Shown: in pieces, positions 1-6,143 of the stretch | Numbering within the stretch: the first letter of the stretch is position 1 | Layout of the letters: each line of letters starts with the position of its first letter | From: a virus | Virus record (IMG/VR): IMGVR_UViG_3300035661_000209 | Span: 1 to 34,039 of that record | DNA length: 34,039 bases | Reading direction: 5' to 3' (one strand) | Position numbers and translations under genes: made by a program | Notes under the pieces: model-generated | The model's database searches: none | What the model saw: the letters and a program-made list of their open reading frames with translations, nothing else | Told to the model about the DNA's origin: nothing

Positions 1-51
1 GACGGTTACGGTTCCGGTTACGGTGACGGTTCCGGTGACGGTGACGGTTAA
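1..51 (+). CDS. 3' end of a Gly-X repeat protein (partial)
   Basis: The window opens inside a reading frame that ends at a TAA at 49-51. The 16 visible residues strictly alternate Gly with Asp, Tyr or Ser (DGYGSGYGDGSG and so on), encoded by GGT alternating with GAC, TAC or TCC. The 5' end lies outside the window, so start and full length are unknown. The next tiny gene also ends in a Gly dipeptide repeat, so the two are probably related in design. I recall similar low-complexity Gly-Asp/Tyr/Ser tails on small proteins in metagenomic phages, but I know of no assigned function. The GC-rich repeat stands out against the AT-rich surroundings. Confidence 0.6.
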   Translation, partial: DGYGSGYGDGSGDGDG

Positions 52-67
52 ATATATCGAGGATAAT

Positions 68-133
<66 letters not shown>

Positions 134-159
134 AATATAGTTAAAAACGGCAGAAACCG

Positions 160-186
160 CCCAGGTTTGAAAGTTTCAGACTTGGG
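160..186. promoter_or_regulatory. 27-bp near-palindrome, candidate operator
   Basis: Two 13-bp arms (left CCCAGGTTTGAAA) flank a single central G at 173, and 11 of 13 positions are complementary. The half-site consensus is CCCA(G/A)GT(T/C)TGAAA. In RNA the two mismatches become G-U pairs, so the site could also fold as a hairpin. No T-run follows, so it is not a standard terminator. It covers the -35 element and spacer of the promoter candidate at 167-194, as expected for a repressor operator. No repressor gene was recognised in the window. Confidence 0.5.
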
Positions 187-194
187 CATACAAT
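167..194 (+). promoter_or_regulatory. sigma70-type promoter candidate
   Basis: TTGAAA at 167-172 and TACAAT at 189-194 each match the sigma70 consensus at five of six positions and are separated by 16 bp. The predicted start would lie near 201, just upstream of the first long + strand gene at 225. The interval 134-224 has no gene, so it is a sensible place for the promoter of the early operon. In AT-rich DNA such matches can arise by chance; overlap with the palindrome at 160-186 raises the likelihood. Confidence 0.45.
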
Positions 195-224
195 TAACCT
201 ATAAACTAAAAAAAAGGTCTTAAA

Positions 225-581
225 ATGGATTTTTCACAAGCGATGGATTTTTACGAAAACAAGGGTGTCATCTACGATATTGACAATGAAAAATTTTATT
301 CAATCAAAGGAATGCCTTTAAAAGAAGCAGAATACGAAAACTACAAAAAAAGTGAGTGGAAGCTTGTAGCTATGGAGCAGTTTGACTTTTTTAGCGCATT
401 TGAAATTTCTTATCTTAAAGAACTTTTTAACGGACAAAAAGAATTTATATATGAATACGTTCCTAGTTTAAAAAAATTAATGTGTAAAATAGAGGACGCA
501 TTTTGGCGAAAAGACGACAAGGATATTGTTTCTTGTTTACGTGATATACTAGTATTGACTGAACCCTACCCAAATTTATGA
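225..581 (+). CDS. hypothetical early protein, 118 aa
   Basis: ATG at 225 lies downstream of an AAAAGG-type ribosome site at about 212-216. I do not recognise the family. The product is acidic and aromatic-rich with no membrane segment, a soluble mixed alpha/beta protein by eye (for example MEQFDFFSAFEISYLKELF in the middle and KKLMCKIEDAFWRK towards the end). It is the first substantial gene after the promoter/palindrome region and is followed 12 nt later by another small gene. By position it is an early phage gene, possibly host-directed. No key motif is visible. Confidence 0.7.
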   Translation: MDFSQAMDFYENKGVIYDIDNEKFYSIKGMPLKEAEYENYKKSEWKLVAMEQFDFFSAFEISYLKELFNGQKEFIYEYVPSLKKLMCKIEDAFWRKDDKDIVSCLRDILVLTEPYPNL

Positions 582-593
582 CGTAGGAGTTAT

Positions 594-893
594 ATGAAAG
601 TATCCGAATTGAGCAATTACTATCCCGAAAAAAGAATACTTGGAGTTGCATATTCATTATCAAAATGTCTTTGTTTTCATTTTAAAAGTTTAAAAGAATT
701 TTATGCATTTTATCGCAGCGAATATATAATACGGGAAGTTATAAAAAGATCTAATACGTCTTTAGATGAAATTGAACAAACAATTTTAGAGTCTAAAAAG
801 TACAATGTTTTCACTTCTTCAAACGAAGAAGTTGTTATTGATAATATCATAAGTTGGTTGATAAACAGAAAAAATATTATAAAGGAATATTGA
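594..893 (+). CDS. hypothetical early protein, 99 aa
   Basis: ATG at 594 has a strong TAGGAG site eight bases upstream, in the short gap after the preceding gene. The family is not recognised. The sequence is basic and aromatic at the N-terminal half (LCFHFKSLKEFYAFYRSEY) and then looks helical, with no membrane segment and no Cys pairs. The next gene, a micro-membrane protein, starts two bases after the stop, so the two are probably translationally coupled. The dense packing argues for a genuine gene, but the function cannot be stated. Confidence 0.7.
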   Translation: MKVSELSNYYPEKRILGVAYSLSKCLCFHFKSLKEFYAFYRSEYIIREVIKRSNTSLDEIEQTILESKKYNVFTSSNEEVVIDNIISWLINRKNIIKEY

Positions 894-895
894 AA

Positions 896-1033
896 ATGAA
901 GTATTTTATAGGTTTTATTTTATTGCTTTCTATATCTTACCTAGTCTTTAAAAGACGTTTTGAATTTACTCGCAGAAAAAAAATAGTCCTTGGAAAAAAC
1001 AAATACAACGTGCAAAAATATAAATATAAATAG
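896..1033 (+). CDS. 45-aa single-pass membrane protein
   Basis: ATG at 896 follows the upstream stop by two bases, with AAAGGA at 882-887 as a ribosome site, and the frame ends at TAG 1031-1033. Residues 3-18 (YFIGFILLLSISYLVF) form one hydrophobic segment. A strongly basic tail rich in Lys, Arg and Tyr follows, which by the positive-inside rule should lie in the cytoplasm. The protein is too short for family assignment. Small basic-tailed membrane peptides in early phage operons can act as inhibitors, superinfection factors or lysis regulators; none of these roles is shown here. Confidence 0.55.
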   Translation: MKYFIGFILLLSISYLVFKRRFEFTRRKKIVLGKNKYNVQKYKYK

Positions 1034-1043
1034 AGGATAAAAA

Positions 1044-1172
1044 ATGAAATTTAAAAATTGCATAAATTGCGAGGAAGAAATAGACGATAATCCATCTTCT
1101 GATGATTTTTGTTCTGAAGATTGTGAAAAAATATTTTATAACGAACAAGATGACGAGGAAAATAATGAGTGA
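1044..1172 (+). CDS. 42-aa zinc-ribbon-like protein
   Basis: ATG at 1044 follows a GAGGA site at 1033-1037, and the frame ends at TGA 1170-1172. Two cysteine knuckles are visible, C6-x2-C9 (CINC) and C23-x3-C27 (CSEDC), separated by an acidic loop. This is the spacing expected of a small zinc ribbon. The C-terminus is very acidic (EQDDEENNE). The last eight bases overlap the start of the YqaJ-type exonuclease gene, implying coupling. The partner and role are unknown; a nucleic-acid or protein adaptor is possible. Confidence 0.6.
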   Translation: MKFKNCINCEEEIDDNPSSDDFCSEDCEKIFYNEQDDEENNE

Positions 1173-2028
1173 TTTTTTATATAGATGCTCCTACATAGGA
1201 AGTACGGATGTATCAGCAATTCTAAACGCAAACCCATTTAAGACTATTTACGATGTTTGGTGCGAGAAAAAAAACAAAGTACAAAGTACTTTTTTAGATG
1301 ATCAGCTTGAAAGAATGAAGTGGGGTTTGTTGTTAGAAGATATTGTTTTAAAAGAGGCTTGCGAACGCATGTCATTAGTTTTAGACAAAACACAGGTTCA
1401 CACAACTCATCATAAGTATGACTTTTTAAGAGGAACGGCAGACGGAATTACGAAAGAAAATTTTCTTTTAGAATCTAAAACTTCTGGTGAATTTAATAAA
1501 AGTTATGATGATGAAATACCTCCATATTACTACATACAAGCAAATTATTTAATGGGTTTAAACAAAGTTTTAGGGTGCATTTTTCCTGTTCTTTTTGGAG
1601 GGAATAGACTTAAAATTTATACTTTAGAATTTGATAAAGAATTTTACGAATTATGTATTGATTCTTGTGTTAAATTTTGGAATAAGTCTGTTTTAGGAAA
1701 TGAAGTTATACCAACTCCAATTGATAAAATTAAAGTAGAAACAGGCACGCAAGCGCTAATTTTTGAAGACACAAAAGAATCAATAGAAATTTTAAAGAAA
1801 TTGAAAAGTGATATTAAAACTCTAGAAAAACATGCTGAATTTCATGAAAATGTTATTAAAACAAATTTTGGTTCTGCCGAGATTTTAGTAAATCAATCTG
1901 GAAATAAAATTTGTACATATAAAGAATCATCAAGAACTTCATTTGATGACAAGAAATTGAAAGAATTTTTAGGTGAGAATGTTTCCTCCTATCAAAAAAC
2001 AACAAATTATAGAACATTAAGGATATAG
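1165..2028 (+). CDS. YqaJ/lambda-exonuclease-type recombinase exonuclease
   Basis: This is a 287-residue PD-(D/E)xK nuclease of the YqaJ viral recombinase family. Family role: it degrades one strand of double-stranded DNA ends to give 3' overhangs for the annealing partner. Visible motifs are YIGSTDVSAI near residues 10-19, E58 in the WGLLLED helix, D93 in GTADG and the E103-x-K105 pair in LLESKTSG, matching the active-site Glu, Asp and Glu-x-Lys. The start at 1165 is preferred over an upstream extension to 1102: it has a GAGGA site and gives the normal family N-terminus. It overlaps the zinc-ribbon gene by 8 nt, and the RecT gene follows after two bases, forming a classic two-component recombination module. 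Confidence 0.9.
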   Translation: MSDFLYRCSYIGSTDVSAILNANPFKTIYDVWCEKKNKVQSTFLDDQLERMKWGLLLEDIVLKEACERMSLVLDKTQVHTTHHKYDFLRGTADGITKENFLLESKTSGEFNKSYDDEIPPYYYIQANYLMGLNKVLGCIFPVLFGGNRLKIYTLEFDKEFYELCIDSCVKFWNKSVLGNEVIPTPIDKIKVETGTQALIFEDTKESIEILKKLKSDIKTLEKHAEFHENVIKTNFGSAEILVNQSGNKICTYKESSRTSFDDKKLKEFLGENVSSYQKTTNYRTLRI

Positions 2029-2030
2029 AT

Positions 2031-3182
2031 ATGTCAGCACCATCGAAAATAAACGCAATGAAACAACAAGTACAAAACGATTTTTCAAATAATAAACCTA
2101 CGCAAATTCAAACACAATTGAGTCAACTTCCTCAAAAAAAAGAAGTTACTTTATTAGACGCTTTGCAAGATTCTGTCATTAAACAATTAGGTCAAAGATG
2201 GAATTCACAAGACATAAGTTATGCTACAAATTTAATACAAACTGCATACGTTAAAGCAAAATCAAACACAAAATTAATGAATGCAATCAATACAAACAGA
2301 GAATCATTTTTAAATTGCATTAGTAAAGCTATTAATTTGAAACTTGGTGGAGCAGCAAGAGATCTTTTTTATTTAATTCCGTATGAAATTAAAGGTCAAT
2401 TAAGCGTTCAGTTTCAAATATCGTACATGGGGATAATGGAACTCGCTTATCGTTCAGGGCTTGCAAAATTGTTTGTAAGAGAAGTTTATGAATGCGATAC
2501 ATTTGTATGTAAATTTGGATTTGACCAAGTTTTAGAACATGAACCAAATTTTGAAGAGAGACCAAATTCAAAAATTATTAGGTATTATGCTGTTGTAAAA
2601 TCAAAAGATTGCGATCCTATCTGCGAAGTAATGAGTGTAAACGAGATTAATGATCACATGAAAAAATATAGTAAATCTTATAATCGTTCTGATTCTGCAT
2701 GGATTACAGATTTTGATGCAATGGCAAAGAAAACCGTTCTTTTGAAAGCTCTTAAATGGGTTAAAAAATCACCTGAGTTGGAAGAACAATTTTATAATGA
2801 TTTACCTGATAATTATAATCAAAATGAAGAACCAAAACTGATTAATGATAATTTTGAAAATGTAATAGATGTAGAAGAAAATAATATAAAAGAAAAAAAA
2901 ACTTTAATAAATGACACATCAAAAGAATTTAGTTCTAATTTTAATGACTCAATTAAAAATCAACTTACTACAATTATTAACGATTTAACTAGTAAAGTAA
3001 AAATGGATGAGCCTACAAAAAAGAACTTTAAAACAGATATTTTTATTGAAACTAAAAATCAGTTTATAAATTTAAAATTAGAATCCCTCATTGATCTTGA
3101 TATTAAAAAGATTATGAATGATTTAATACAGAATAAGTACGACTTTTGGAACGATACAGAGAAAGAAACAGAGGTACTCTAA
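2031..3182 (+). CDS. recT: RecT-family single-strand annealing protein
   Basis: A 383-residue protein with the RecT domain across roughly residues 60-270. Diagnostic segments are AINLKLGGAARDLFYLIPY, SYMGIMELAYRSG, VREVYECDTF and FDAMAKKTVLLKALKW. By family it coats single strands made by the partner exonuclease and pairs homologous DNA, serving replication, repair and mosaic exchange. The gene follows the YqaJ nuclease by two bases, with AAGGA upstream of ATG 2031. The C-terminal ~110 residues are charged and poorly conserved in appearance, longer than in many RecT proteins, and could carry protein-interaction contacts such as with SSB (inference). The stop overlaps the next ATG by one base (TAATG). 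Confidence 0.92.
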   Translation: MSAPSKINAMKQQVQNDFSNNKPTQIQTQLSQLPQKKEVTLLDALQDSVIKQLGQRWNSQDISYATNLIQTAYVKAKSNTKLMNAINTNRESFLNCISKAINLKLGGAARDLFYLIPYEIKGQLSVQFQISYMGIMELAYRSGLAKLFVREVYECDTFVCKFGFDQVLEHEPNFEERPNSKIIRYYAVVKSKDCDPICEVMSVNEINDHMKKYSKSYNRSDSAWITDFDAMAKKTVLLKALKWVKKSPELEEQFYNDLPDNYNQNEEPKLINDNFENVIDVEENNIKEKKTLINDTSKEFSSNFNDSIKNQLTTIINDLTSKVKMDEPTKKNFKTDIFIETKNQFINLKLESLIDLDIKKIMNDLIQNKYDFWNDTEKETEVL

Positions 3183-3460
3183 TGAGTAAAACTAAAGACA
3201 ACGTTCCTGATTGGCTATTACATATTCCCCCTGGTCTTTATAGCACTCTAGACTTAATTAAAATAACGAATCACACAAGGTTTAACATATGGGCAAGAAT
3301 GAACGCTTTAGGTGTTAATGTTGAAAAAGTGAAACAAAAAGGATCGGGGCATTATGCTGTTAATATGTACAACTGGAAGGGCGCAAAGTTTTATATACAA
3401 AAACAGTTTGATGATAAAATAAATAAAATGGAGGGAAATAATGGCAAAGAAAAAATCTAA
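3182..3460 (+). CDS. 92-aa hypothetical protein, possible winged helix
   Basis: ATG at 3182 shares a base with the recT stop, so this start is chosen over an upstream in-frame codon inside recT. The middle reads STLDLIKITNHTRFNIWARM, then NALGV, a basic stretch (KVKQKGSG) and an aromatic beta-like end (HYAVNMYNWKGAKFYI). The helix-turn-helix-like spacing with a following hairpin suggests a winged-helix DNA-binding fold, but I match no named family. Lying between RecT and an HNH nuclease, it plausibly belongs to DNA metabolism. The 3' end overlaps the HNH gene by 20 nt. Confidence 0.7.
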   Translation: MSKTKDNVPDWLLHIPPGLYSTLDLIKITNHTRFNIWARMNALGVNVEKVKQKGSGHYAVNMYNWKGAKFYIQKQFDDKINKMEGNNGKEKI

Positions 3461-3968
3461 CTACTACACTCGAATGTTGAAAATTTGTCGACAGCAATGG
3501 ACCAGATCTAATGTAGAACGCAAAGAATGTTTAAACAAAGCAAAATTACCTGATTTAAAACCTTCAAAATGGATGTGCGCTCATTGTTTTGATTTTTATG
3601 CACTTTCAGAAATAGATTGTGATCACATCAACCCTATAGAAAACTCTACACCTCAAACTAAAGAAGAGTTTATCTATTGCTTTGAGCGTCTTCATTGTCC
3701 TAGCGAATGTTTACAGATTCTTTGTAAAACTTGTCACAAGATTAAAACAAAACATGAAAAAACACTGAATGAAAGTGCATGGTATCGAAGTGAAATTAAG
3801 AATCTTCTTGAAAAAATGAACATGGACGATATTGAACTTGAAGACCTTGAGTACAAACAACTTCAAAGACTTTGTAATATTATTCTAAAAATAGGTGAAT
3901 CTGTGGAAGAGAAGAAAAAACAAACTTGGAGAAAAAAACTTTTAGAATTTATGAAAGGATTGAGATGA
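3441..3968 (+). CDS. HNH endonuclease
   Basis: A 175-residue protein with a Cys-type HNH (beta-beta-alpha metal) domain: CAHC (C46, C49), DCDHINP (D61, H62), then LQILCKTCHKIKTKHE (C95, C98, H99). The four Cys bind structural zinc; the DH pair and the last His form the nicking/cleaving metal site. The classical Asn before LQ is a Cys here (C90), a variation I recall in phage HNH proteins of this type. ATG 3441 has GGAGGG at 3431-3436 and overlaps the previous gene. A helical, basic C-terminal half may contact DNA. It is grouped with the recombination genes rather than beside the terminase, so a role in recombination intermediates or host DNA is likelier than packaging; homing activity cannot be excluded. 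Confidence 0.88.
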   Translation: MAKKKSNYYTRMLKICRQQWTRSNVERKECLNKAKLPDLKPSKWMCAHCFDFYALSEIDCDHINPIENSTPQTKEEFIYCFERLHCPSECLQILCKTCHKIKTKHEKTLNESAWYRSEIKNLLEKMNMDDIELEDLEYKQLQRLCNIILKIGESVEEKKKQTWRKKLLEFMKGLR

Positions 3969-4186
3969 AAATATATAAAGTCTTCAAAAAAGATGAACCA
4001 TTTAATTTTCGCTATTTTAAAATATTTTGGACATGGAAATATGTTAAAATATTTCTTAAAAATAACCTAGATTTTGACTGGAAAAAAGATGATTTTTTTT
4101 TGGATAAAGATGATCCTTTAAGAAAAACTATTGAAAATTACAAATTTATTAAAAAGGGGGAAAGATATGACAGATTTATACATTGA
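3965..4186 (+). CDS. 73-aa hypothetical protein
   Basis: ATG at 3965 overlaps the HNH stop (ATGA) and has AAAGGA at 3954-3959, so it is preferred to an in-frame ATG at 3926 within the HNH gene. The sequence is rich in Phe, Trp, Lys and Asp (FRYFKIFWTWKYVKIFLK) and strongly amphipathic. No family is recognised. The 3' end runs 20 nt into the best start of the SPFH gene. Its position between a nuclease and a membrane protein gives no firm clue to its role. Confidence 0.6.
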   Translation: MKIYKVFKKDEPFNFRYFKIFWTWKYVKIFLKNNLDFDWKKDDFFLDKDDPLRKTIENYKFIKKGERYDRFIH

Positions 4187-5012
4187 GGATAAAGGAATTA
4201 AAATGAAACAGAAACATTTGATAATTATCGCTATTTTAGTATTTTGTGTTCTATTTTTTACGTTCACATCATGCAGTCGAATAGACAGTGGAGAAGTAGG
4301 AATTGTCACTACTTTTGGAAAACCTTCCGAGGAAATATTAAATCCAGGACTGCACTTTTTGAATCCTTTTTCCTCAGTAACTACTATTGATTTGAAAATA
4401 AGAACTGTTGTTGCAGAAAGTGAAGCTGCATCTTCAGATTTACAAAGAGTTCATACAGCTATCACGCTTAATTACAAAGTTGATTACGCCAATGCAGTAA
4501 AACTTTTTACAAAAGTTAGTAAAGATGAGAAGTATATTGAATCAGCTATCGTTACTCCTTTTGTAAATGAATCTTTCAAAGCCGTAGTGGCGCACTTTAC
4601 TGCTGAAAATCTTGTTAATAAGAGAGATGAAGTAAGTAGAGAAATTCAGGACCTTCTAAATAGTAAGCTTAATAAAACTTATCTTGATGCTATTTCTATT
4701 TCTGTAACCAACTTTAAATTTTCTGATTCTTTTAATGCAGCAATAGAAGGGAAAGTTACTGCACAGCAAGAAATTCTTACGACTCAGAATAAGCTTTTAA
4801 AACAGCGTGTTGATAATGAAATCGCAATTACAAAGGCTCAAACAGAATCTCAAGCTATTGTGTTGCGTGCCGAGGCTGATGCTAAAGCTCTTAATCTTAA
4901 GAAGATGGCTCTGACTCCAGAGCTTATCCAACTAAATGCTATTGAAAAATGGAATGGAGTTTTGCCGGTTTATTCTAGTAATAGTTTACCATTTATCAAG
5001 GAGATTAAATGA
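4167..5012 (+). CDS. SPFH/Band 7 (prohibitin-like) membrane protein
   Basis: A 281-residue protein with an N-terminal membrane anchor (HLIIIAILVFCVLFFTFTSC, residues 17-36) followed by an SPFH core: SGEVGIVTTFGKPSEEILNP, GLHFLNPFSSVTTID, a helical ALNYKV-type middle and a C-terminal coiled coil rich in Ala and Glu (RAEADAKALNLKKMAL). SPFH proteins oligomerise into membrane rings; bacterial HflK/HflC bind and restrain the FtsH protease, and prohibitins do the same in mitochondria. The SPFH domain should face the periplasm. ATG 4167 has a run of five Gs six bases upstream; ATG 4203 (AAAGGA site, 269 aa) is an alternative start. The cysteine after the anchor gives an imperfect lipobox. The 3' end overlaps the next gene by 4 nt. 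Confidence 0.88.
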   Translation: MTDLYIEDKGIKMKQKHLIIIAILVFCVLFFTFTSCSRIDSGEVGIVTTFGKPSEEILNPGLHFLNPFSSVTTIDLKIRTVVAESEAASSDLQRVHTAITLNYKVDYANAVKLFTKVSKDEKYIESAIVTPFVNESFKAVVAHFTAENLVNKRDEVSREIQDLLNSKLNKTYLDAISISVTNFKFSDSFNAAIEGKVTAQQEILTTQNKLLKQRVDNEIAITKAQTESQAIVLRAEADAKALNLKKMALTPELIQLNAIEKWNGVLPVYSSNSLPFIKEIK

Positions 5013-5308
5013 AACCCCGTTATGAAAAAGAATGTATCAAACTTGGAGAGATGGCAAATGAGGCTCTTAATCTGCCGAAGAATGTGGATAAGCCTAAGTT
5101 TGAGACTATTAATATAATTAAAATATATAATTTATTAGAAGAAGAAATAGAAGAATTAAAATATGAATTTTTTCATCATGGACAAATTAATACTCAAAAA
5201 GATATTCATGAAATTGACTTTAAACGTGCCAAAGAAGAGCTTTCCGATTGTGCGGCGGTATTAACAGGACTATTAGCATGGATTAATAAACAAGAAAAAA
5301 TTAAATGA
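5009..5308 (+). CDS. MazG-like all-alpha NTP pyrophosphohydrolase
   Basis: A 99-residue helical protein with the metal-binding signature of the all-alpha NTP-PPase (MazG/HisE/dUTPase) superfamily: LLEEEIEELKYEF at about residues 42-54 supplies ExxE, and AKEELSDCAAVLTGL supplies E77-x2-D80. The family hydrolyses nucleoside triphosphates to monophosphates; phage members are proposed to clean the nucleotide pool or lower (p)ppGpp. The gene overlaps the SPFH stop (ATGA) and has AAGGAG upstream. One MazG domain is normal for phage proteins. The exact substrate cannot be read from the sequence. Confidence 0.8.
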   Translation: MKPRYEKECIKLGEMANEALNLPKNVDKPKFETINIIKIYNLLEEEIEELKYEFFHHGQINTQKDIHEIDFKRAKEELSDCAAVLTGLLAWINKQEKIK

Positions 5309-5326
5309 GATTATGAAGCTTAAAAT

Positions 5327-5605
5327 ATGACAATAGAAGAACAATACAAAGATTTACCAAAAGTTAAAGAGTTATCTTTTAAAGATGAAAGAATAAGTTT
5401 TTTACAAAATTTAATTGATACTATTGTAAAGACACCAACTGAAATGAAATTCTTTAAAGAAGAACACTCTATGTTTTTTGGTTGTGGTATTAATTTTTGT
5501 TTACGTATTATATATTCACAAATGAACAATTTGATGGAACAGGAAATATGTATGAATAATTGGTTAAAAGAACAAGAAGAAATTAAACAAGATAATGGAG
5601 AGTGA
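5327..5605 (+). CDS. 92-aa hypothetical protein
   Basis: ATG at 5327 is 18 nt after the MazG-like gene and lacks a strong ribosome site, unlike its neighbours. The product is helical: an acidic N-terminal half (KVKELSFKDERISFLQNLID) is followed by a Cys/Phe-containing middle (FFGCGINFC) and a charged end. No family is recognised. It overlaps the weakly supported early start (5595) of the next gene but ends just before the preferred start at 5607. Confidence 0.6.
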   Translation: MTIEEQYKDLPKVKELSFKDERISFLQNLIDTIVKTPTEMKFFKEEHSMFFGCGINFCLRIIYSQMNNLMEQEICMNNWLKEQEEIKQDNGE

Positions 5606-5606
5606 A

Positions 5607-5819
5607 ATGAAAAAAATAATACCAGGATTTAGATTGTTTAGATGTGACACTTGTAATAACGAATGGAAATACCCTTGCAGAGATTGCCACAGCTCTTCTG
5701 GTGATAGTTGTAGATGTGGTGATTCTGTATACCCTTTGGAAGGTGAAGAACACCCAGAATGGCCAGTAGATGTGTCAGGAAATATAATTAATGAGGAACA
5801 ATATGAAAACAAAAATTAA
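5607..5819 (+). CDS. 70-aa Cys-rich zinc-ribbon protein
   Basis: The start at 5607 is chosen over 5595 because GGAGAG lies at 5595-5600 at normal spacing. Visible metal ligands are C13-x2-C16 (CDTC), C24-x2-C27 with H28 (CRDCH) and C35-x-C37 (CRC). The segment with WKYPCRDCHSSSGDSCRCG resembles small zinc-ribbon proteins common in phage genomes whose function is unknown. It probably binds one or two zinc ions. The C-terminus is acidic. Its last 17 bases overlap the next micro-gene. Confidence 0.72.
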   Translation: MKKIIPGFRLFRCDTCNNEWKYPCRDCHSSSGDSCRCGDSVYPLEGEEHPEWPVDVSGNIINEEQYENKN

Positions 5820-5913
5820 CTTCGCTCTAAACATAGGCGCAATAGTTCTTTGTGCTGGATTGTGTGTAATCCTTAGGGCCCACGAGTGGAAAAATAAAAG
5901 GAGTAAATCATGA
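5803..5913 (+). CDS. 36-aa single-pass membrane peptide
   Basis: ATG at 5803 follows GAGGA at 5793-5797, and the frame ends at TGA 5911-5913. One hydrophobic segment spans residues 7-24 (FALNIGAIVLCAGLCVIL), followed by a basic tail (RAHEWKNKRSKS). It starts inside the zinc-ribbon gene and its stop overlaps the next ATG, so it sits in a coupled chain of micro-genes leading to the lysozyme. A role in lysis (holin, antiholin or regulator) is suggested by position only. Confidence 0.6.
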   Translation: MKTKINFALNIGAIVLCAGLCVILRAHEWKNKRSKS

Positions 5914-6038
5914 TTGAAACTATACTTCACGCTACTTTGTATTCTACGATAGCCACTATAGTTATCGGGCTATTTATGTATTTATATTTCCTATGGATTA
6001 AAAGAAAAATTAAAAATTTATTTAGAAAGAATAAGTAA
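5910..6038 (+). CDS. 42-aa membrane peptide, candidate holin
   Basis: ATG at 5910 overlaps the previous stop (ATGA), with AAGGAG at 5898-5903. Residues 8-29 form one long hydrophobic, Thr/Ile/Tyr-rich segment (TIATIVIGLFMYLYFLW), then a very basic tail (KRKIKNLFRKNK). One membrane span with a charged end, two genes before an endolysin, fits a small holin or antiholin, but no sequence family is recognised. The next start follows the stop with no gap. Confidence 0.6.
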   Translation: MIETILHATLYSTIATIVIGLFMYLYFLWIKRKIKNLFRKNK

Positions 6039-6143
6039 ATGAATATCATACAACTATTTGATAACCACCCGTCAATAATTCTAACAATAATTATATGTTT
6101 CACAGTAGTTAACTGTGTGGTATTTTGGAGATGCCGTAAATGA
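6039..6143 (+). CDS. 34-aa membrane peptide directly before lysozyme
   Basis: ATG at 6039 abuts the previous stop, and the frame ends at TGA 6141-6143, which overlaps the lysozyme start by 4 nt. A hydrophobic stretch covers residues 12-29 (SIILTIIICFTVVNCVVF), then WRCRK. The perfect coupling on both sides argues that it is translated. It is the nearest partner of the endolysin and could be a holin-like or pinholin-like peptide, though it is shorter than typical holins and no family match is claimed. Confidence 0.55.
   Translation: MNIIQLFDNHPSIILTIIICFTVVNCVVFWRCRK

Noticed and set aside
1102-1164. Longer N-terminus for the YqaJ exonuclease
   Set aside because: The extension lies inside the zinc-ribbon gene and is not family-like, while ATG 1165 has GAGGA and gives the normal start.
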